Positions 1-10,000 are shown, counted from the stretch's first letter. The stretch: 64,000 nt of DNA from Nannocystis bainbridge (GCF_028368995.1 NZ_JAQNDL010000001.1:3746001-3810000); one strand, 5' to 3'. The notes: generated from the letters alone by a model not told the origin. A program made the numbers and translations.

Positions 1-458
1 CCGCGCTCGGCGTCGGCATCGTCACCTGCTCCGTGCTCGTGCAGGGCTTCCCACAGGTCATGATCAAGCGCGACGGCAAGGACGTGCCGACCGTGTTCCT
101 CAGCGGCGCCGGCATGCTGATCGGCAGCATCGTGCTCGCGCTGGTGGCCGGGCTCGCCGGCGAGTGGTCGCGGCCGTTTCCGTGGACGCCGCCCGTCGTG
201 CTCTCGGTCGGCTACCTCGCGCTGATGGGCTCGATCGTCACCTTCATGATCTACTACGGCCTGCTGAAGCGGCTGAGCGCCACCCTCATGGCCCTCGTCG
301 CCCTCATCACCCCGCCGATCGCCGTGGTCCTCGGCAGCATCTACCGCGACGAGAAGCTCGGCGCCCTCACCCTCACCGGCGGGGCGATCGTGCTCGTCGG
401 CGTCGGCCTGTTCCAGCTCGAGGAGCGCCGCGTCACTCGCCTGCGCCGCGGCGCCTGA
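1..458 (+). CDS. EamA/DMT-family transporter, 3' part only
   Basis: The reading frame is open from base 3 and ends with TGA at 456-458, so the gene begins before the window. The visible ~152 residues hold about five hydrophobic segments, ending with a segment (VALITPPIAVVLGSIYRDE, then a GGAIVLVGVGLF helix) that is typical of the second EamA repeat of drug/metabolite transporters, where a conserved Pro-rich helix and an acidic residue precede the last helix. It closes with a short basic tail (RRVTRLRRGA). By family this is an inner-membrane exporter of metabolites; the substrate cannot be told from the sequence. Nothing upstream is visible, so operon context is unknown. Family assignment is fairly sure; precise function is not. 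Confidence 0.8.
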   Translation, partial: ALGVGIVTCSVLVQGFPQVMIKRDGKDVPTVFLSGAGMLIGSIVLALVAGLAGEWSRPFPWTPPVVLSVGYLALMGSIVTFMIYYGLLKRLSATLMALVALITPPIAVVLGSIYRDEKLGALTLTGGAIVLVGVGLFQLEERRVTRLRRGA

Positions 459-643
459 GCGGCGATTCGCGGTCCTTCGCGCCACGGACATCCTCGCCGG
501 GCCCCGCGCGCGCACCCATTCGCCGACGGCCTGAGCCCATCGTTCGGGCCGCGAATCACCGCCCTGTCGCCGGGCGTCCCCACGTCCCTCGCCGCTCCGT
601 CCGTCTTCACAGCGCGAGCGCGGACGCGATACATTGGCGGTCT

Positions 644-1378
644 ATGGAATCTTCGGCCTATCGCAGCCTCGCCTTTTTGTTCTCGCTCGGGAGCTTGCCG
701 GTCGCCTGCAACCCCAAGGGCGGTGCCACCACCGACGGCGGCACCGGCGGCACCGACCCGACGACCGGAACCACCGACGGCACCGGCAGCAGCGCGACCG
801 ACGGCGCGACCACCGAGCCGACCACCGGGCCGACGACCACCGACCCGGGCGGCACCACCGACACCGGCGACACCACCGACACCGGGAGCGCCGACGAAGC
901 CTGCCAGGCCTATGTCGCTTACCTGCTCAGGTGCGAGCCCGGGCTCGAGCCGATGATGGACGCGTACCTCGCCTACTGCTCGATGACCCGGAGCCGGACC
1001 GAGGCCGTGTACGGTCCGGCCTGCCTCGCCCTGTACGACGCCGCCTTCGTGTGCCTGGGGACCAGCGAGTGCGAGGATCCATCCGCCTGCGAGGCCGAGT
1101 GGGACGCCGCCGACGGCTGCCTGCCGGAGGCCGGCGCGATCTGCGTCGCGTTCGCCGCCAAGGAGGCCGAGTGTTACGGCACGCCTGTGCCCGACTACGC
1201 CGCCGGCGCGTGTCAGGCCTATCTCAACTACCAGGCTTACGCCTACGGCACCGCGTGCGGCACCGCCTACGACGAGTGGTACGCCTGCCTCACCGAGCTG
1301 CCGTGCCTCGAGTTCCAGATGCGCGCCGGCTGTGACGCGCAGCAGGACCAGATCGCCCTCGCCTGCGGCGGCGCGTAG
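644..1378 (+). CDS. Cys-rich secreted lipoprotein with Thr/Gly linker, hypothetical
   Basis: This protein of 244 residues has a type II signal peptide with lipobox LPVAC (Cys22), so it is predicted to be an acylated surface or periplasmic protein. Residues ~25-85 are a Thr/Gly/Asp/Pro-rich linker. The rest is Cys-rich and looks like two related halves, each with CQAY-type starts, aromatic-rich helices and regularly spaced cysteines (CQAYVAYLLRC ... YCSMTRSRT ... CLALYDAAFVC; CQAYLNYQAY ... CGTAYDEWYAC), which suggests a duplicated disulfide-bonded helical domain. The ATG at 644 is chosen because it directly precedes the signal peptide; the frame is open further upstream but that part is Arg/Pro-rich noise. 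No function can be assigned. The same build (lipobox, Thr-rich linker, folded domain) recurs in four other proteins of the window. Confidence 0.8.
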   Translation: MESSAYRSLAFLFSLGSLPVACNPKGGATTDGGTGGTDPTTGTTDGTGSSATDGATTEPTTGPTTTDPGGTTDTGDTTDTGSADEACQAYVAYLLRCEPGLEPMMDAYLAYCSMTRSRTEAVYGPACLALYDAAFVCLGTSECEDPSACEAEWDAADGCLPEAGAICVAFAAKEAECYGTPVPDYAAGACQAYLNYQAYAYGTACGTAYDEWYACLTELPCLEFQMRAGCDAQQDQIALACGGA

Positions 1379-1395
1379 CCGCTGGCGGTCCCTGA

Positions 1396-1447
1396 GGACA
1401 TGTCCATCAGGACATGCCCATCAGGACATGCCTCTCAGACCATGTCC
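1396..1447. repeat. 14-bp tandem array of the GGACATG hairpin family
   Basis: Units begin at 1396, 1410, 1424 and, degenerate, about 1438. The unit is GGACATGTCCATCA, so each right arm GGACAT also serves as left arm of the next hairpin with loop ATCA. The array lies over the stop codon of the RND permease gene, whose last codons (SDMV, then TGA at 1435-1437) fall inside it. Confidence 0.85.
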
Positions 1448-4400
1448 GAAGGTTCCTTCACCGGCGCCGGCACCTGCGCCACCGTGCGCGGCGGCGGGTC
1501 GCGGCGGGCGACCACCACGTAGAACACCGGGACCAGGGCGATGCCGAGGATCGTGCCGGTGGTGACGCCGCCGAGCACCGCCACGCCGATGGCGTTCTGC
1601 GCCCCCGCGCCCGCGCCGGCCGACAGCGCCAGCGGCAGGACGCCGAGGCCGAACGCCAGCGAGGTCATCAAGATCGGTCGCAGGCGCTCGCGGGCGGCCT
1701 CGAGCGCGGCCTCGACCCCGCTCTTGCCGTGCTCGCGCAGCTCCTTGGCGAACTCGACGATGAGGATCGCGTTCTTGGCCGACAGGCCGATCGTCGTCAG
1801 CAGGCCGACCTGGAAGTAGACGTCGTTGGCGAACCCGAAGATGAGGGTCGTCGACACCGCGCCGGCGACCCCGAGCGGGACGCCGAGCAGCACGGCGATG
1901 GGGATCGACCAGCTCTCGTACAGCGCGGCGAGGCACAGGAACACGACCAGCAGCGACAACGCGTAGAGCATCATCGCCCCGGCGCCCGACATCCGCTCCT
2001 CGTACGACAGGCCCGACCACTCGTGGCCGACGCCGTTCGGCATCTGCGTCATCAGCCGCTCGAGCGTCTCCATCGCGTCGCCCGAGCTGAAGCCCGGGGC
2101 CGGCTCGCCCTGGATGAGGATCGTCGGGTAGCCGCCGAAGCGGTCGAGCTTGGGCGAGCCGAAGGTCCAGTTGCCGCTGGCGAACGCCGAGAACGGCACC
2201 ATCTCGCCGGTCCTGTTGCGCACGTACCAGCGGTTGATGTCGTCGGGCTGCATGCGGTACGGCGCGTCGCCCTGCAGGTACACCCGCTTGGTCCGCCCGA
2301 GGTCGAGGAAATCATTGACGTAGATGCCGCCCCAGGTGGCCGCCAGCGTCGCGTTGATGTCGGACAGGGCCACGCCGAGCGCCGCCGCCTTCTCGCGGTC
2401 GACCTCGATGCGGTACTGCGGCGTGTCGTCGAGCCCGCCCTGACGCACCTTGGTCAGCGACGGCTCCTTCATCGCCAGCTCGAGCAGCCCGTCGCGCGCG
2501 GCGATCAGCGCCTCGTGCCCGAGCCCCGCGCGGTCCTGCAGCTGCAGCTGGAAGCCGGTCGCGTTGCCGAGCTCGGAGATCGCCGGCGGCACGAACGCGA
2601 ACACCGTCGCCTCCTTGATCTTGCTGAAGGCCATCGTCGCGCGCTTGGTGACCGCGCTGGCCTTGAGCTCCGGCGCCTCGCGGTCCTTCCAGTCGCGCAG
2701 GCGGATGAACGCGAGCCCCGAGTTCTGCCCGCGACCGCTGAAGCCGAACCCGGAGATCGAAAGCACCGACTCGACCGCGTCGCCCTCCTGCTGCAGGAAG
2801 TAGTCGCCGAGCTGGGCCATGACCACGCGGGTGCGCTCCATCGTCGACCCCGGCGGCAGCAGCACCTGCACGGTGATCGAGCCCTGGTCCTCCTCGGGCA
2901 AGAAGCCGGTCGGCATGCGCATGAACCCGACCGCGACCCCGGCCGTCAGCGCCAGGAACACCAGCATCGAGGTCTTGCGCCAGCGCAGCAGCCCGGCGAC
3001 GCCGCGGTGGTAGAGGTTCGCCGTGCGCTCGTAGCCGCGGTTGAACAGGCCGAAGAACCCGCGCGTGGCCAGCCCGTGCCCGGGCTTGAGCAGCGTGGCG
3101 CACAGCGCCGGCGTCAGGATCATCGCCACCGCGACCGACAGCGCCATCGAGGCCACGATCGTGATCGAGAACTGGCGGTAGATCGTGCCGACCGAGCCGG
3201 CGAAGAACGCCATCGGGATGAACACGGTCGCCAGCACCAGCGCGATGCCGATCAGCGCCCCCGTGATCTGGTCCATCGACCGCCGGGTCGCCTCGCGCGG
3301 CTCGAGCCCGGTCTCGTGCATGATGCGCTCGACGTTCTCGACCACCACGATCGCGTCGTCGACCAGCAGGCCGATCGCCAGCACCATGCCGAACATCGTC
3401 AGGGTGTTGATGCTGTAGCCGAACGCCGCCAGCACCCCGAACGTGCCCATCAGCACCACCGGGACCGCCAGCGTCGGGATCAGCGTGGCGCGGAAGCTCT
3501 GCAGGAACAGATACATCACCGCGAACACCAGCACGATCGCCTCGACCAGGGTCTTGATGACCTCCTTGATCGAGATCTTGACGAACGGGGTGGTGTCGAC
3601 CGGATAGACCGTCTTGAGCCCGGGCGGGAAGAACGCTTCGAGCTCGACCAGGCGGGCCCGGATCGCGTCGGCGGTGTTGAGCGCGTTGGCCCCGACGGCC
3701 AGGCGGATGCCCATCGCCGCCGTCGGCTTGCCGTTATAAAAGCTCTCGACGTCGAAGCTCTCGCCCGCGAGCTCGACGCGGGCCACGTCGCGCAGCCGCA
3801 CCTGCGAGCCGTCGGGGTTGACGCGCAAGTAGATCGCCGCGAACTCCTCCGCCGTCTGCAGCCGCGTCTGCGCCGTGATCGTCGCGTTGAGCTGCTGGCC
3901 CTTGACCTGCGGCAGGCCGCCGAACTGCCCGGCCGAGACCTGCGCGTTCTGGGCCTGGATCGCCGCGACCACGTCGAGCGGCGTCATCTTGTACGAGATG
4001 AGCTTGTCGGGGTTCATCCACACCCGCATCGCGTACTGCGAGCCGAACGCCTGCACGTCGCCGACGCCCGGCACGCGGCTGACCGGGTCCTGCAGCGCCG
4101 ACACCACGTAGTCGGCGATGTCGTTGCGGGTCATGCTGCCGTCCATCGACACGAAGCCGGCGATCATCAGGAAGTTGCTGGCCGACTTGACGACGCGCAC
4201 GCCCTGGCGCTGGACCTCTTGCGGCAGCTGCGGCATCGCCAGCTGCAGCTTGTTCTGCACCTGGACCTGGGCGATGTCGGGATCGGTGCCCGGCTCGAAG
4301 GTCAACGTCAACTGGGCCGAGCCGGTGCCGTCGCTCGACGACGACACGAACCGCAGCCCGTCGAGCCCGACCATACGCTGCTCGATCACCTGCGTGACCG

Positions 4401-4578
4401 TGTCCTCGAGCGTCTTGGCCGAGCCACCCGGATAACTCGCGCTGACCGAGATCGTCGGCGGCGCGATCGCGGGGTACTGCGCGATCGGCAGCGACACGAT
4501 CGCCAGCCCGCCCACCAGCACGACGATGATCGCCAGGACGATGGCGAAGATCGGTCGATCGATGAAGAACCTCGACAC
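1435..4578 (-). CDS. RND efflux permease, HAE1 (AcrB/MexB) family
   Basis: At 1047 residues this has the full length of HAE1 permeases, which use the proton gradient to export drugs and other amphiphiles through a trimer in the inner membrane. It starts with MSRFFIDRPIFAIVLAI, the standard first helix. The proton-relay residues are visible: two adjacent Asp in TM4 (GLLVDDAIVVVEN) and the Lys in TM10 (GLSAKNAILIVEFAKEL). The two large periplasmic loops with porter and docking domains are present. The adaptor gene ends 12 bases upstream on the same strand, so both are one transcription unit; no outer-membrane TolC-type factor is in the window. The C-terminal tail after the last helix is short and its final codons lie in a hairpin array. 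Substrate is unknown. Confidence 0.95.
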   Translation of the reverse strand: MSRFFIDRPIFAIVLAIIVVLVGGLAIVSLPIAQYPAIAPPTISVSASYPGGSAKTLEDTVTQVIEQRMVGLDGLRFVSSSSDGTGSAQLTLTFEPGTDPDIAQVQVQNKLQLAMPQLPQEVQRQGVRVVKSASNFLMIAGFVSMDGSMTRNDIADYVVSALQDPVSRVPGVGDVQAFGSQYAMRVWMNPDKLISYKMTPLDVVAAIQAQNAQVSAGQFGGLPQVKGQQLNATITAQTRLQTAEEFAAIYLRVNPDGSQVRLRDVARVELAGESFDVESFYNGKPTAAMGIRLAVGANALNTADAIRARLVELEAFFPPGLKTVYPVDTTPFVKISIKEVIKTLVEAIVLVFAVMYLFLQSFRATLIPTLAVPVVLMGTFGVLAAFGYSINTLTMFGMVLAIGLLVDDAIVVVENVERIMHETGLEPREATRRSMDQITGALIGIALVLATVFIPMAFFAGSVGTIYRQFSITIVASMALSVAVAMILTPALCATLLKPGHGLATRGFFGLFNRGYERTANLYHRGVAGLLRWRKTSMLVFLALTAGVAVGFMRMPTGFLPEEDQGSITVQVLLPPGSTMERTRVVMAQLGDYFLQQEGDAVESVLSISGFGFSGRGQNSGLAFIRLRDWKDREAPELKASAVTKRATMAFSKIKEATVFAFVPPAISELGNATGFQLQLQDRAGLGHEALIAARDGLLELAMKEPSLTKVRQGGLDDTPQYRIEVDREKAAALGVALSDINATLAATWGGIYVNDFLDLGRTKRVYLQGDAPYRMQPDDINRWYVRNRTGEMVPFSAFASGNWTFGSPKLDRFGGYPTILIQGEPAPGFSSGDAMETLERLMTQMPNGVGHEWSGLSYEERMSGAGAMMLYALSLLVVFLCLAALYESWSIPIAVLLGVPLGVAGAVSTTLIFGFANDVYFQVGLLTTIGLSAKNAILIVEFAKELREHGKSGVEAALEAARERLRPILMTSLAFGLGVLPLALSAGAGAGAQNAIGVAVLGGVTTGTILGIALVPVFYVVVARRDPPPRTVAQVPAPVKEPSDMV

Positions 4579-4590
4579 GCGCGACTCCTG

Positions 4591-5871
4591 TTATTGCCTG
4601 GCCGCCTCGGCCTTGCCTTCGCCGGCGGCGGGCGCCGCCTCGGCCTTGCCCTCGCTCGCGGCGGCGGCGGGTGGGTTCTCGGCCTTGCCGTCGCCGGCTG
4701 CGACCGCCTCGGGCGGCTTGTCGCCCGGGGCGGGCGCTTCGTCGGGCGCGGCGGCCACGGTCGTGACCTGCGCGCCCGGGCGGATCTTCTGCAGCCCGTC
4801 GACGATCACCTGCTCGCCGGCGAACAGCCCCGAGGTCACGCGCCAGGCGTTGCCGACCACGCGATCGGCGACCAGCTTGCGCCGCTCGACCTTGTTCTCG
4901 GCGCCGACCACCATCGCCCACGCCTGCCCGCGGGTGTCGCGGGTCACCGCCCGCTGCGGCACCAGCAGCGCCGCCGGGTCCTCGCCCTGGTCGACGCGGG
5001 CCCGCACGAACATGCCTGGCAGCAGCTCGCCGCGCGGGTTGGGGAACACCGCGCGCAGCACCACCGAGCCGGTGCCCGGCTCGACCGTCACGTCGGTGAA
5101 CTCGAGCGTGCCCGTCTCCGAATATTTGCTGCCGTCCTCGAGCAGCAACGTGACCGTCGCCGCCTCCCCGGCCGGGCGCAGCGCGTCGCTCTCGAGCTCG
5201 CGGCGCAGCCGCTGCAGCTCGGTCGTCGACTGCGTCACGTCGACGTAGACCTTGTCGATCTGCTGGATGGTCGCCATCAGCGTCGCCGGCGACTGCTGCA
5301 CGTAGGCGCCCTCCGTCACCGCCGAGCGGCCGATCCGTCCGCTCACCGGCGCGGTCACGCTGGTGTAGCCGAGGTTGATCTGGGCCGACTGCACCGCCGC
5401 CTTGTTGGCCGCGATGTCGGCCTCGATCGACTGCAGCGACGCCGCCGAGCGCTCCGCCGTCTCGGCGCTGACCGCCCCGGCGCTGGCCATCAGCTCCTCG
5501 TCGCGCTGGGCGATGTCTCGCGCCGAGTTCAGCCCCGACTGGGCCCGCCGCAGGCTGGCCTTCGCCGACTTCAGGCTGGCCTGATACGGCGCCGCCTCGA
5601 TGCGGTAGAGCGCCTGGCCCTCCTTCACCTCGCTGCCCTCTTCGAACAGCCGCTTCTCGACCACGCCGCTGACGCGCGCCCGCACCTCGGCGACCCGCAG
5701 CGCTGAAACCCGCCCCGGCAATTCGCGGGTCAGGGTCACGGGGGTGGGCGCCAGCGTCAGCACCCCGACCTCGACCGGCCCCGGGGCCGACTTCGGGGCC
5801 GCTGCCGACCCGGGCGAGCCACAGGCCACGAGCGCGAGCAACACCAGGGGAAAGAGCCGGGACGCGAGCAT
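4591..5871 (-). CDS. RND periplasmic adaptor (membrane fusion protein), lipoprotein
   Basis: This 426-residue protein links the RND permease to an outer-membrane channel. It has a type II signal peptide with lipobox LVAC (Cys17), as in AcrA/MexA. The lipoyl-like half motif (GVVEKRLFEEGSEVKEGQALYRI), an alpha-helical hairpin with alternating Ala/Glu/Arg, and the second lipoyl part (VTAPVSGRIGRSAVTEGAYV) follow in order, then the beta-barrel and membrane-proximal domains. The ATG at 5871 is chosen because it begins the signal peptide, and the frame upstream is Arg-rich. The last ~55 residues are an unusual low-complexity Ala/Pro/Glu tail with repeated GKAE blocks (EGKAEAA, DGKAENP), which is not part of the standard adaptor fold. 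It is expressed first in the operon, ahead of the permease. Confidence 0.93.
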   Translation of the reverse strand: MLASRLFPLVLLALVACGSPGSAAAPKSAPGPVEVGVLTLAPTPVTLTRELPGRVSALRVAEVRARVSGVVEKRLFEEGSEVKEGQALYRIEAAPYQASLKSAKASLRRAQSGLNSARDIAQRDEELMASAGAVSAETAERSAASLQSIEADIAANKAAVQSAQINLGYTSVTAPVSGRIGRSAVTEGAYVQQSPATLMATIQQIDKVYVDVTQSTTELQRLRRELESDALRPAGEAATVTLLLEDGSKYSETGTLEFTDVTVEPGTGSVVLRAVFPNPRGELLPGMFVRARVDQGEDPAALLVPQRAVTRDTRGQAWAMVVGAENKVERRKLVADRVVGNAWRVTSGLFAGEQVIVDGLQKIRPGAQVTTVAAAPDEAPAPGDKPPEAVAAGDGKAENPPAAAASEGKAEAAPAAGEGKAEAARQ

Positions 5872-5926
5872 GGAGCGAAATTGCGCGGCGTCGACCGCGA
5901 CCGCACAAACAATGCTCTGCGGGTGC

Positions 5927-5953
5927 TTGACGGTCAAGACTGTACCGTTCAGT
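5927..5953. promoter_or_regulatory. Putative TetR operator between efflux operon and regulator
   Basis: Two palindromes lie in the 95-base gap between the divergent genes. TTGACGGTCAA (5927-5937) is a perfect 5-base inverted repeat around a central G. ACTGTACCGTTCAGT (5939-5953) is a 15-base palindrome with two mismatches around its centre. The second looks like the half-site-ACCGTTC type often bound by TetR/AcrR repressors. Its position, 14 bases before the regulator start, would allow repression of both directions. Binding is inferred. Confidence 0.55.
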
Positions 5954-5966
5954 TTAATCCCGTCGG

Positions 5967-6635
5967 ATGACTCACCCGGACAAGTCGGCGCGCCCGTGCG
6001 GTTTGGAGCACTCGCCGAAGCGACGCCAGATCCTGGCCGGCGCGCGCGAGGTGTTCGGCGAGATGGGCTTCGAGCGCGCCAGCGTCGACCAGGTCGCAGC
6101 TCGCGCAGGGGTCTCGAAGGCCACCGTCTACAACCACTTCCTCGACAAGAAGACGCTGTTCGTCGCCTGTTTCTCCGAGGAGGCCGACGATCTGCGCGAG
6201 GCGCTTCGCTGCAAGCTGCTGCGCAGCGAGCCTGACGGGGAGATCGCTCCGGCCCTGCAAGCCGTGGGCGAGCACCTCGTGTCGCTGGTCCTCGCACCGG
6301 CGATCGTCGCGCTGTACCGCAACACCGCGGCCGAGGTCGCGCGCTTCCCCGAGCTCGGGGCGCTGCTGTACGAGCGCGGCCCCGCGGCGATGCACGCCGC
6401 CATGGCCGAGTACCTGCGCCGCTGGCACGACCTCGGCGCCCTCAACCTCCCCGACGTGCACGCCGCGGGCATCCAGTTCTTCCTGCTGTGCAAGGGCGAC
6501 CTGGCGGTCCGCTCGCAGTTCGGCGTGCTCCCCGACCCGCTCGAACCGGCCATCGTCGCCACGGTCCAGCGCGCGGTCGCGGTGTTCCTCGCCGCCTACC
6601 GCCCGGCGCAAGCCTCGCCCGAGTCCGCGACCTGA
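5967..6635 (+). CDS. TetR/AcrR-family repressor, probable regulator of the adjacent efflux operon
   Basis: The 222-residue product has the TetR DNA-binding domain at residues ~18-65 (RRQILAGAREVFGEMGFERASVDQVAARAGVSKATVYNHF), including the conserved recognition helix and the YNHF turn. The remaining C-terminal part is an all-helical ligand/dimer domain similar in style to AefR-like regulators. It is transcribed divergently from the adaptor/permease operon, with operator-like palindromes between the two starts, the standard arrangement for a local repressor released by a pump substrate. The ATG at 5967 gives a short N-terminal arm; an internal start is possible. The inducer is unknown. Confidence 0.9.
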   Translation: MTHPDKSARPCGLEHSPKRRQILAGAREVFGEMGFERASVDQVAARAGVSKATVYNHFLDKKTLFVACFSEEADDLREALRCKLLRSEPDGEIAPALQAVGEHLVSLVLAPAIVALYRNTAAEVARFPELGALLYERGPAAMHAAMAEYLRRWHDLGALNLPDVHAAGIQFFLLCKGDLAVRSQFGVLPDPLEPAIVATVQRAVAVFLAAYRPAQASPESAT

Positions 6636-6990
6636 CCCGAAGCTTCGGCACACGCGAGGTCCGAGACCTACATGTCCCCGAGGACATGTGATTTCCCCCG
6701 CGACCCGCCGGCGCCGACCTCGGCGTGAGGCGCTCTTCAGCGAGATCTCGCCCCGGCCCACGATCGAGAACCGCCGAACTGCTCAGCCCGCTCGTCGCAG
6801 CGAGGACACGTGAGACGCGGTCGCTCGCCTCCCCGACATGTCCCTCGGGACATGTGAACCCGCCAGCGTCCAAAGCTCGGCGGGAGCGCGCCTCCACGGG
6901 TCGTCATTCAGCCGAGCATCGGCTCAGCCAGGTCGCTCGCGCTTCAACATGACCTCCTGGACATGTCCCATGCGACATGTCCTGCCCGAT
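6636..6990. other. Gene-free gap carrying three hairpin repeats
   Basis: No convincing gene is present in these 355 bases. Three members of the hairpin family occur: 6670-6689 (left arm ACATGTCC, loop CCGA), 6836-6855 (ACATGTCC, loop CTCG) and 6959-6982 (GACATGT arms around CCATGC, preceded by the palindrome GGACATGTCC). The first two are perfect 8-base stems with 4-base loops. The gap lies between convergent genes (TetR regulator and oxidoreductase), so the hairpins may also serve as terminators. Confidence 0.75.
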
Positions 6991-7944
6991 TCACGGCAGC
7001 AGCACCAGCTTGCCCGTCAGTCGACCCTCGCGGCTGCGGGCCAGCGCTGCCTCGGCCTGCGTCAGCGGCATCGTCGCCTCGATCCGGACCTTCACCGCCC
7101 CGCTCGCCACCGCCGCCACCACCGGCTCCAGCCGCGCCCGCGTCGGCCGGCCGAGCACCAGCTTCGACGTGAACGGCGGTACCAGCCCGTTGAGGGCCTC
7201 GCCCACCGTCTCGCCGGCGATCATCACATGTCGCCCGCCGCGCGCCAGCAGCCGCCGGCAGGCCGTCCCGCTGTAGCCGCCCACGCAGTCGATCACCAGG
7301 TGGAACGGCCCGTGCGCGCGCGCCTCCACCAGCGGATCGCCCTGCGTGTAGTCGATCGCCGTCGCCCCCAGCGAGCGGACCAGCTCGAGGTTTCGCGTCG
7401 AGCACACCCCGACCGCGCTGCCGCCGGCGTGGCGCACGAACTGGACCACCAGCTGCCCGACCCCGCCCGAGGCCCCGAGCACCAGCGCCCGCTGGCCCGC
7501 CTGCAGCCGCCCGACCTCGCCCACGCACATCGACGCCGTCACCCCCGCGACCGGCAGCGCCCCGGCGACGACGATGTCGAAGCCCTCCGGCAGCGTCGCC
7601 ACCTGATCGTCGCGGACCACCACTGTGTCGGCCTGGCTGCCGCGCTGCTTGCGGGCGAAGTTGGTCCCACCGACCACGCGATCGCCGACGCGCACCCGCG
7701 TCCCCGCGCCCACCGCCGTCACCACCCCGGCGAAATCGATCCCCACCACCACCGGCGGCGGCGGCCCGATCAGCCGCGCCGCCAGCCGCAGCGGCCCGCG
7801 CGAGCGCATCTTCCAGTCGACCGGATTGACCCCGATCGCCTGCACCTCGACCACCAGCTCCCCGGCCCGCGGCGTCGGCGTCGGCAACTCCGTCATCACC
7901 AGTGGCTCGCCCTGAGCCCAGCTCCGCTGCGCCATCGCCCGCAT
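6991..7944 (-). CDS. MDR-family NAD(P)-dependent oxidoreductase (quinone oxidoreductase-like)
   Basis: The 317-residue product has the GroES-like N-terminal domain (GELVVEVQAIGVNPVDWKMRSRGPL) and the nucleotide-binding domain with LGASGGVGQLVVQFVRHAGG, the standard glycine motif of zeta-crystallin/quinone oxidoreductases. The catalytic and structural zinc cysteine sets of alcohol dehydrogenases are absent, so it belongs to the zinc-independent branch that reduces quinones or enones with NAD(P)H in the cytosol. The start ATG at 7944 is chosen because family homology begins right after it; the frame is open to 8037 but the extra residues are not family-like. It ends with GKLVLLP, the usual terminus for the family. 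The substrate is unknown. Confidence 0.88.
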   Translation of the reverse strand: MRAMAQRSWAQGEPLVMTELPTPTPRAGELVVEVQAIGVNPVDWKMRSRGPLRLAARLIGPPPPVVVGIDFAGVVTAVGAGTRVRVGDRVVGGTNFARKQRGSQADTVVVRDDQVATLPEGFDIVVAGALPVAGVTASMCVGEVGRLQAGQRALVLGASGGVGQLVVQFVRHAGGSAVGVCSTRNLELVRSLGATAIDYTQGDPLVEARAHGPFHLVIDCVGGYSGTACRRLLARGGRHVMIAGETVGEALNGLVPPFTSKLVLGRPTRARLEPVVAAVASGAVKVRIEATMPLTQAEAALARSREGRLTGKLVLLP

Positions 7945-8127
7945 CACCGGACCCCCCGCGACGAAGGGCGAGCGCATGGCGTGCGGCGTGAAGCGGGGCT
8001 GTGCATGCCACGCATGGTAGCCGCGCCCGCCCGCCACGACCAGCGCCCCATCACCTCACCCGGCGTCGGCCCAGGCCGCCACGACATGGCCGATGCGACA
8101 TGTCTATTCGCGCATGACCATTTTAAC

Positions 8128-8143
8128 ATGTCCCGAAGGACAT
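8128..8143. repeat. Hairpin-family repeat, loop CGAA
   Basis: Left arm ATGTCC, loop CGAA, right arm GGACAT. A second, weaker copy (ACATG...CGACATGT) lies about 40 bases before it. Both sit between dusA and the oxidoreductase gene, 20-80 bases past the dusA stop. Confidence 0.8.
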
Positions 8144-8165
8144 ATCCATCGACCACGCGCACCGC

Positions 8166-9200
<1,035 letters not shown>

Positions 9201-9239
9201 CGGGCTGGGATGACCGATCGCGCTGGCGGCGTCAACCCC

Positions 9240-9896
9240 TCACGGGTACGAGCAGCCTTGCAGCAGCACGTCGCGCGGCGCCGACAGCGTCACCGACGCC
9301 TCGGCCCGCAGCTCCATGTCGCCCGCGAGCACGGTCACGAGCACCTCGGCCGGCTTGCCGTCGAGCTGCCCCGGGTCGTGCACGTCCTCGGGCAGGTACA
9401 CCGGCGCGACGCCGATGAGCCCGGCCCACGGGTCCTCGCAGCCGATGTGATAGTCGACCTCGTCGCTGAAAAAATGACCCTCGCCGCCGAGGTCGAAGCC
9501 GGCGACGTCGACCTCGACCGTGAGCCGCACCTCGCTCGCGTGCGGGTCCCAGCCGCCGAGCGACGGGTAGAGCCCGAACATCCACCGCCCCTCGTCGCAC
9601 TCGATCGGCCACGGCGACCCATCGGTCAGCAGTTCGCCGCCGACGATGTAGAGCGAGAGGAACGGCGCCTCGGCCGCGGCCTGGAACCCGTGGCAGTAGC
9701 TCGCCGCCACCTCGCTGGTGGCCCCTGTCGCCGAGCCCGTCGCCGCGGTCGTCGTATCCGGCGCGGCGCCCTCCGTCGTCGCGCCGTCGTCGACCGGCGC
9801 CGCCGAGTCCGTCGCCCTCGTGGATCCTCCGCCGCTCTCGTAGTTGCACCCGGCCGCCGCGACGGCGACCCACGTGGTAAGGACGAGCTCCCGCAT
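9240..9896 (-). CDS. Secreted lipoprotein with Thr-rich linker, hypothetical
   Basis: A 218-residue protein with a type II signal peptide and lipobox AAGC (Cys17). A short Asp/Thr/Ala linker (residues ~20-60) is followed by a domain of ~150 residues rich in beta-prone stretches (LSLYIVGG, WMFGLYPSLGGWDPH, VRLTVEVDVAGFDL, VLVTVLAGDMELRAEASVTLSAP) and four cysteines. I do not recognise a family; alternating hydrophobic strands suggest a beta-sandwich. The ATG at 9896 is chosen because it starts the signal peptide. It precedes dusA on the same strand by 39 bases. Confidence 0.75.
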   Translation of the reverse strand: MRELVLTTWVAVAAAGCNYESGGGSTRATDSAAPVDDGATTEGAAPDTTTAATGSATGATSEVAASYCHGFQAAAEAPFLSLYIVGGELLTDGSPWPIECDEGRWMFGLYPSLGGWDPHASEVRLTVEVDVAGFDLGGEGHFFSDEVDYHIGCEDPWAGLIGVAPVYLPEDVHDPGQLDGKPAEVLVTVLAGDMELRAEASVTLSAPRDVLLQGCSYP

Positions 9897-10000
9897 GCTC
9901 GAAAAGGTAGCGCGATCGCGCGAGCCGCCACGCGACGCGTGTGATGCCGCGCTCACGCCCGCCGCGGGCCGCCCGCCGCGCCTCACAGGACATTCCCCAA

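Noticed and set aside
1396..1447. CRISPR-like spacing of short direct repeats
   Set aside because: The 14-base units have no unique spacers of 30-40 bases and no cas genes are present in the window.
1414..5706. A 1430-residue open frame on the plus strand
   Set aside because: It runs antisense through the RND permease and adaptor genes and is Arg/His/Ala-rich with no domain pattern; high G+C leaves antisense frames open.
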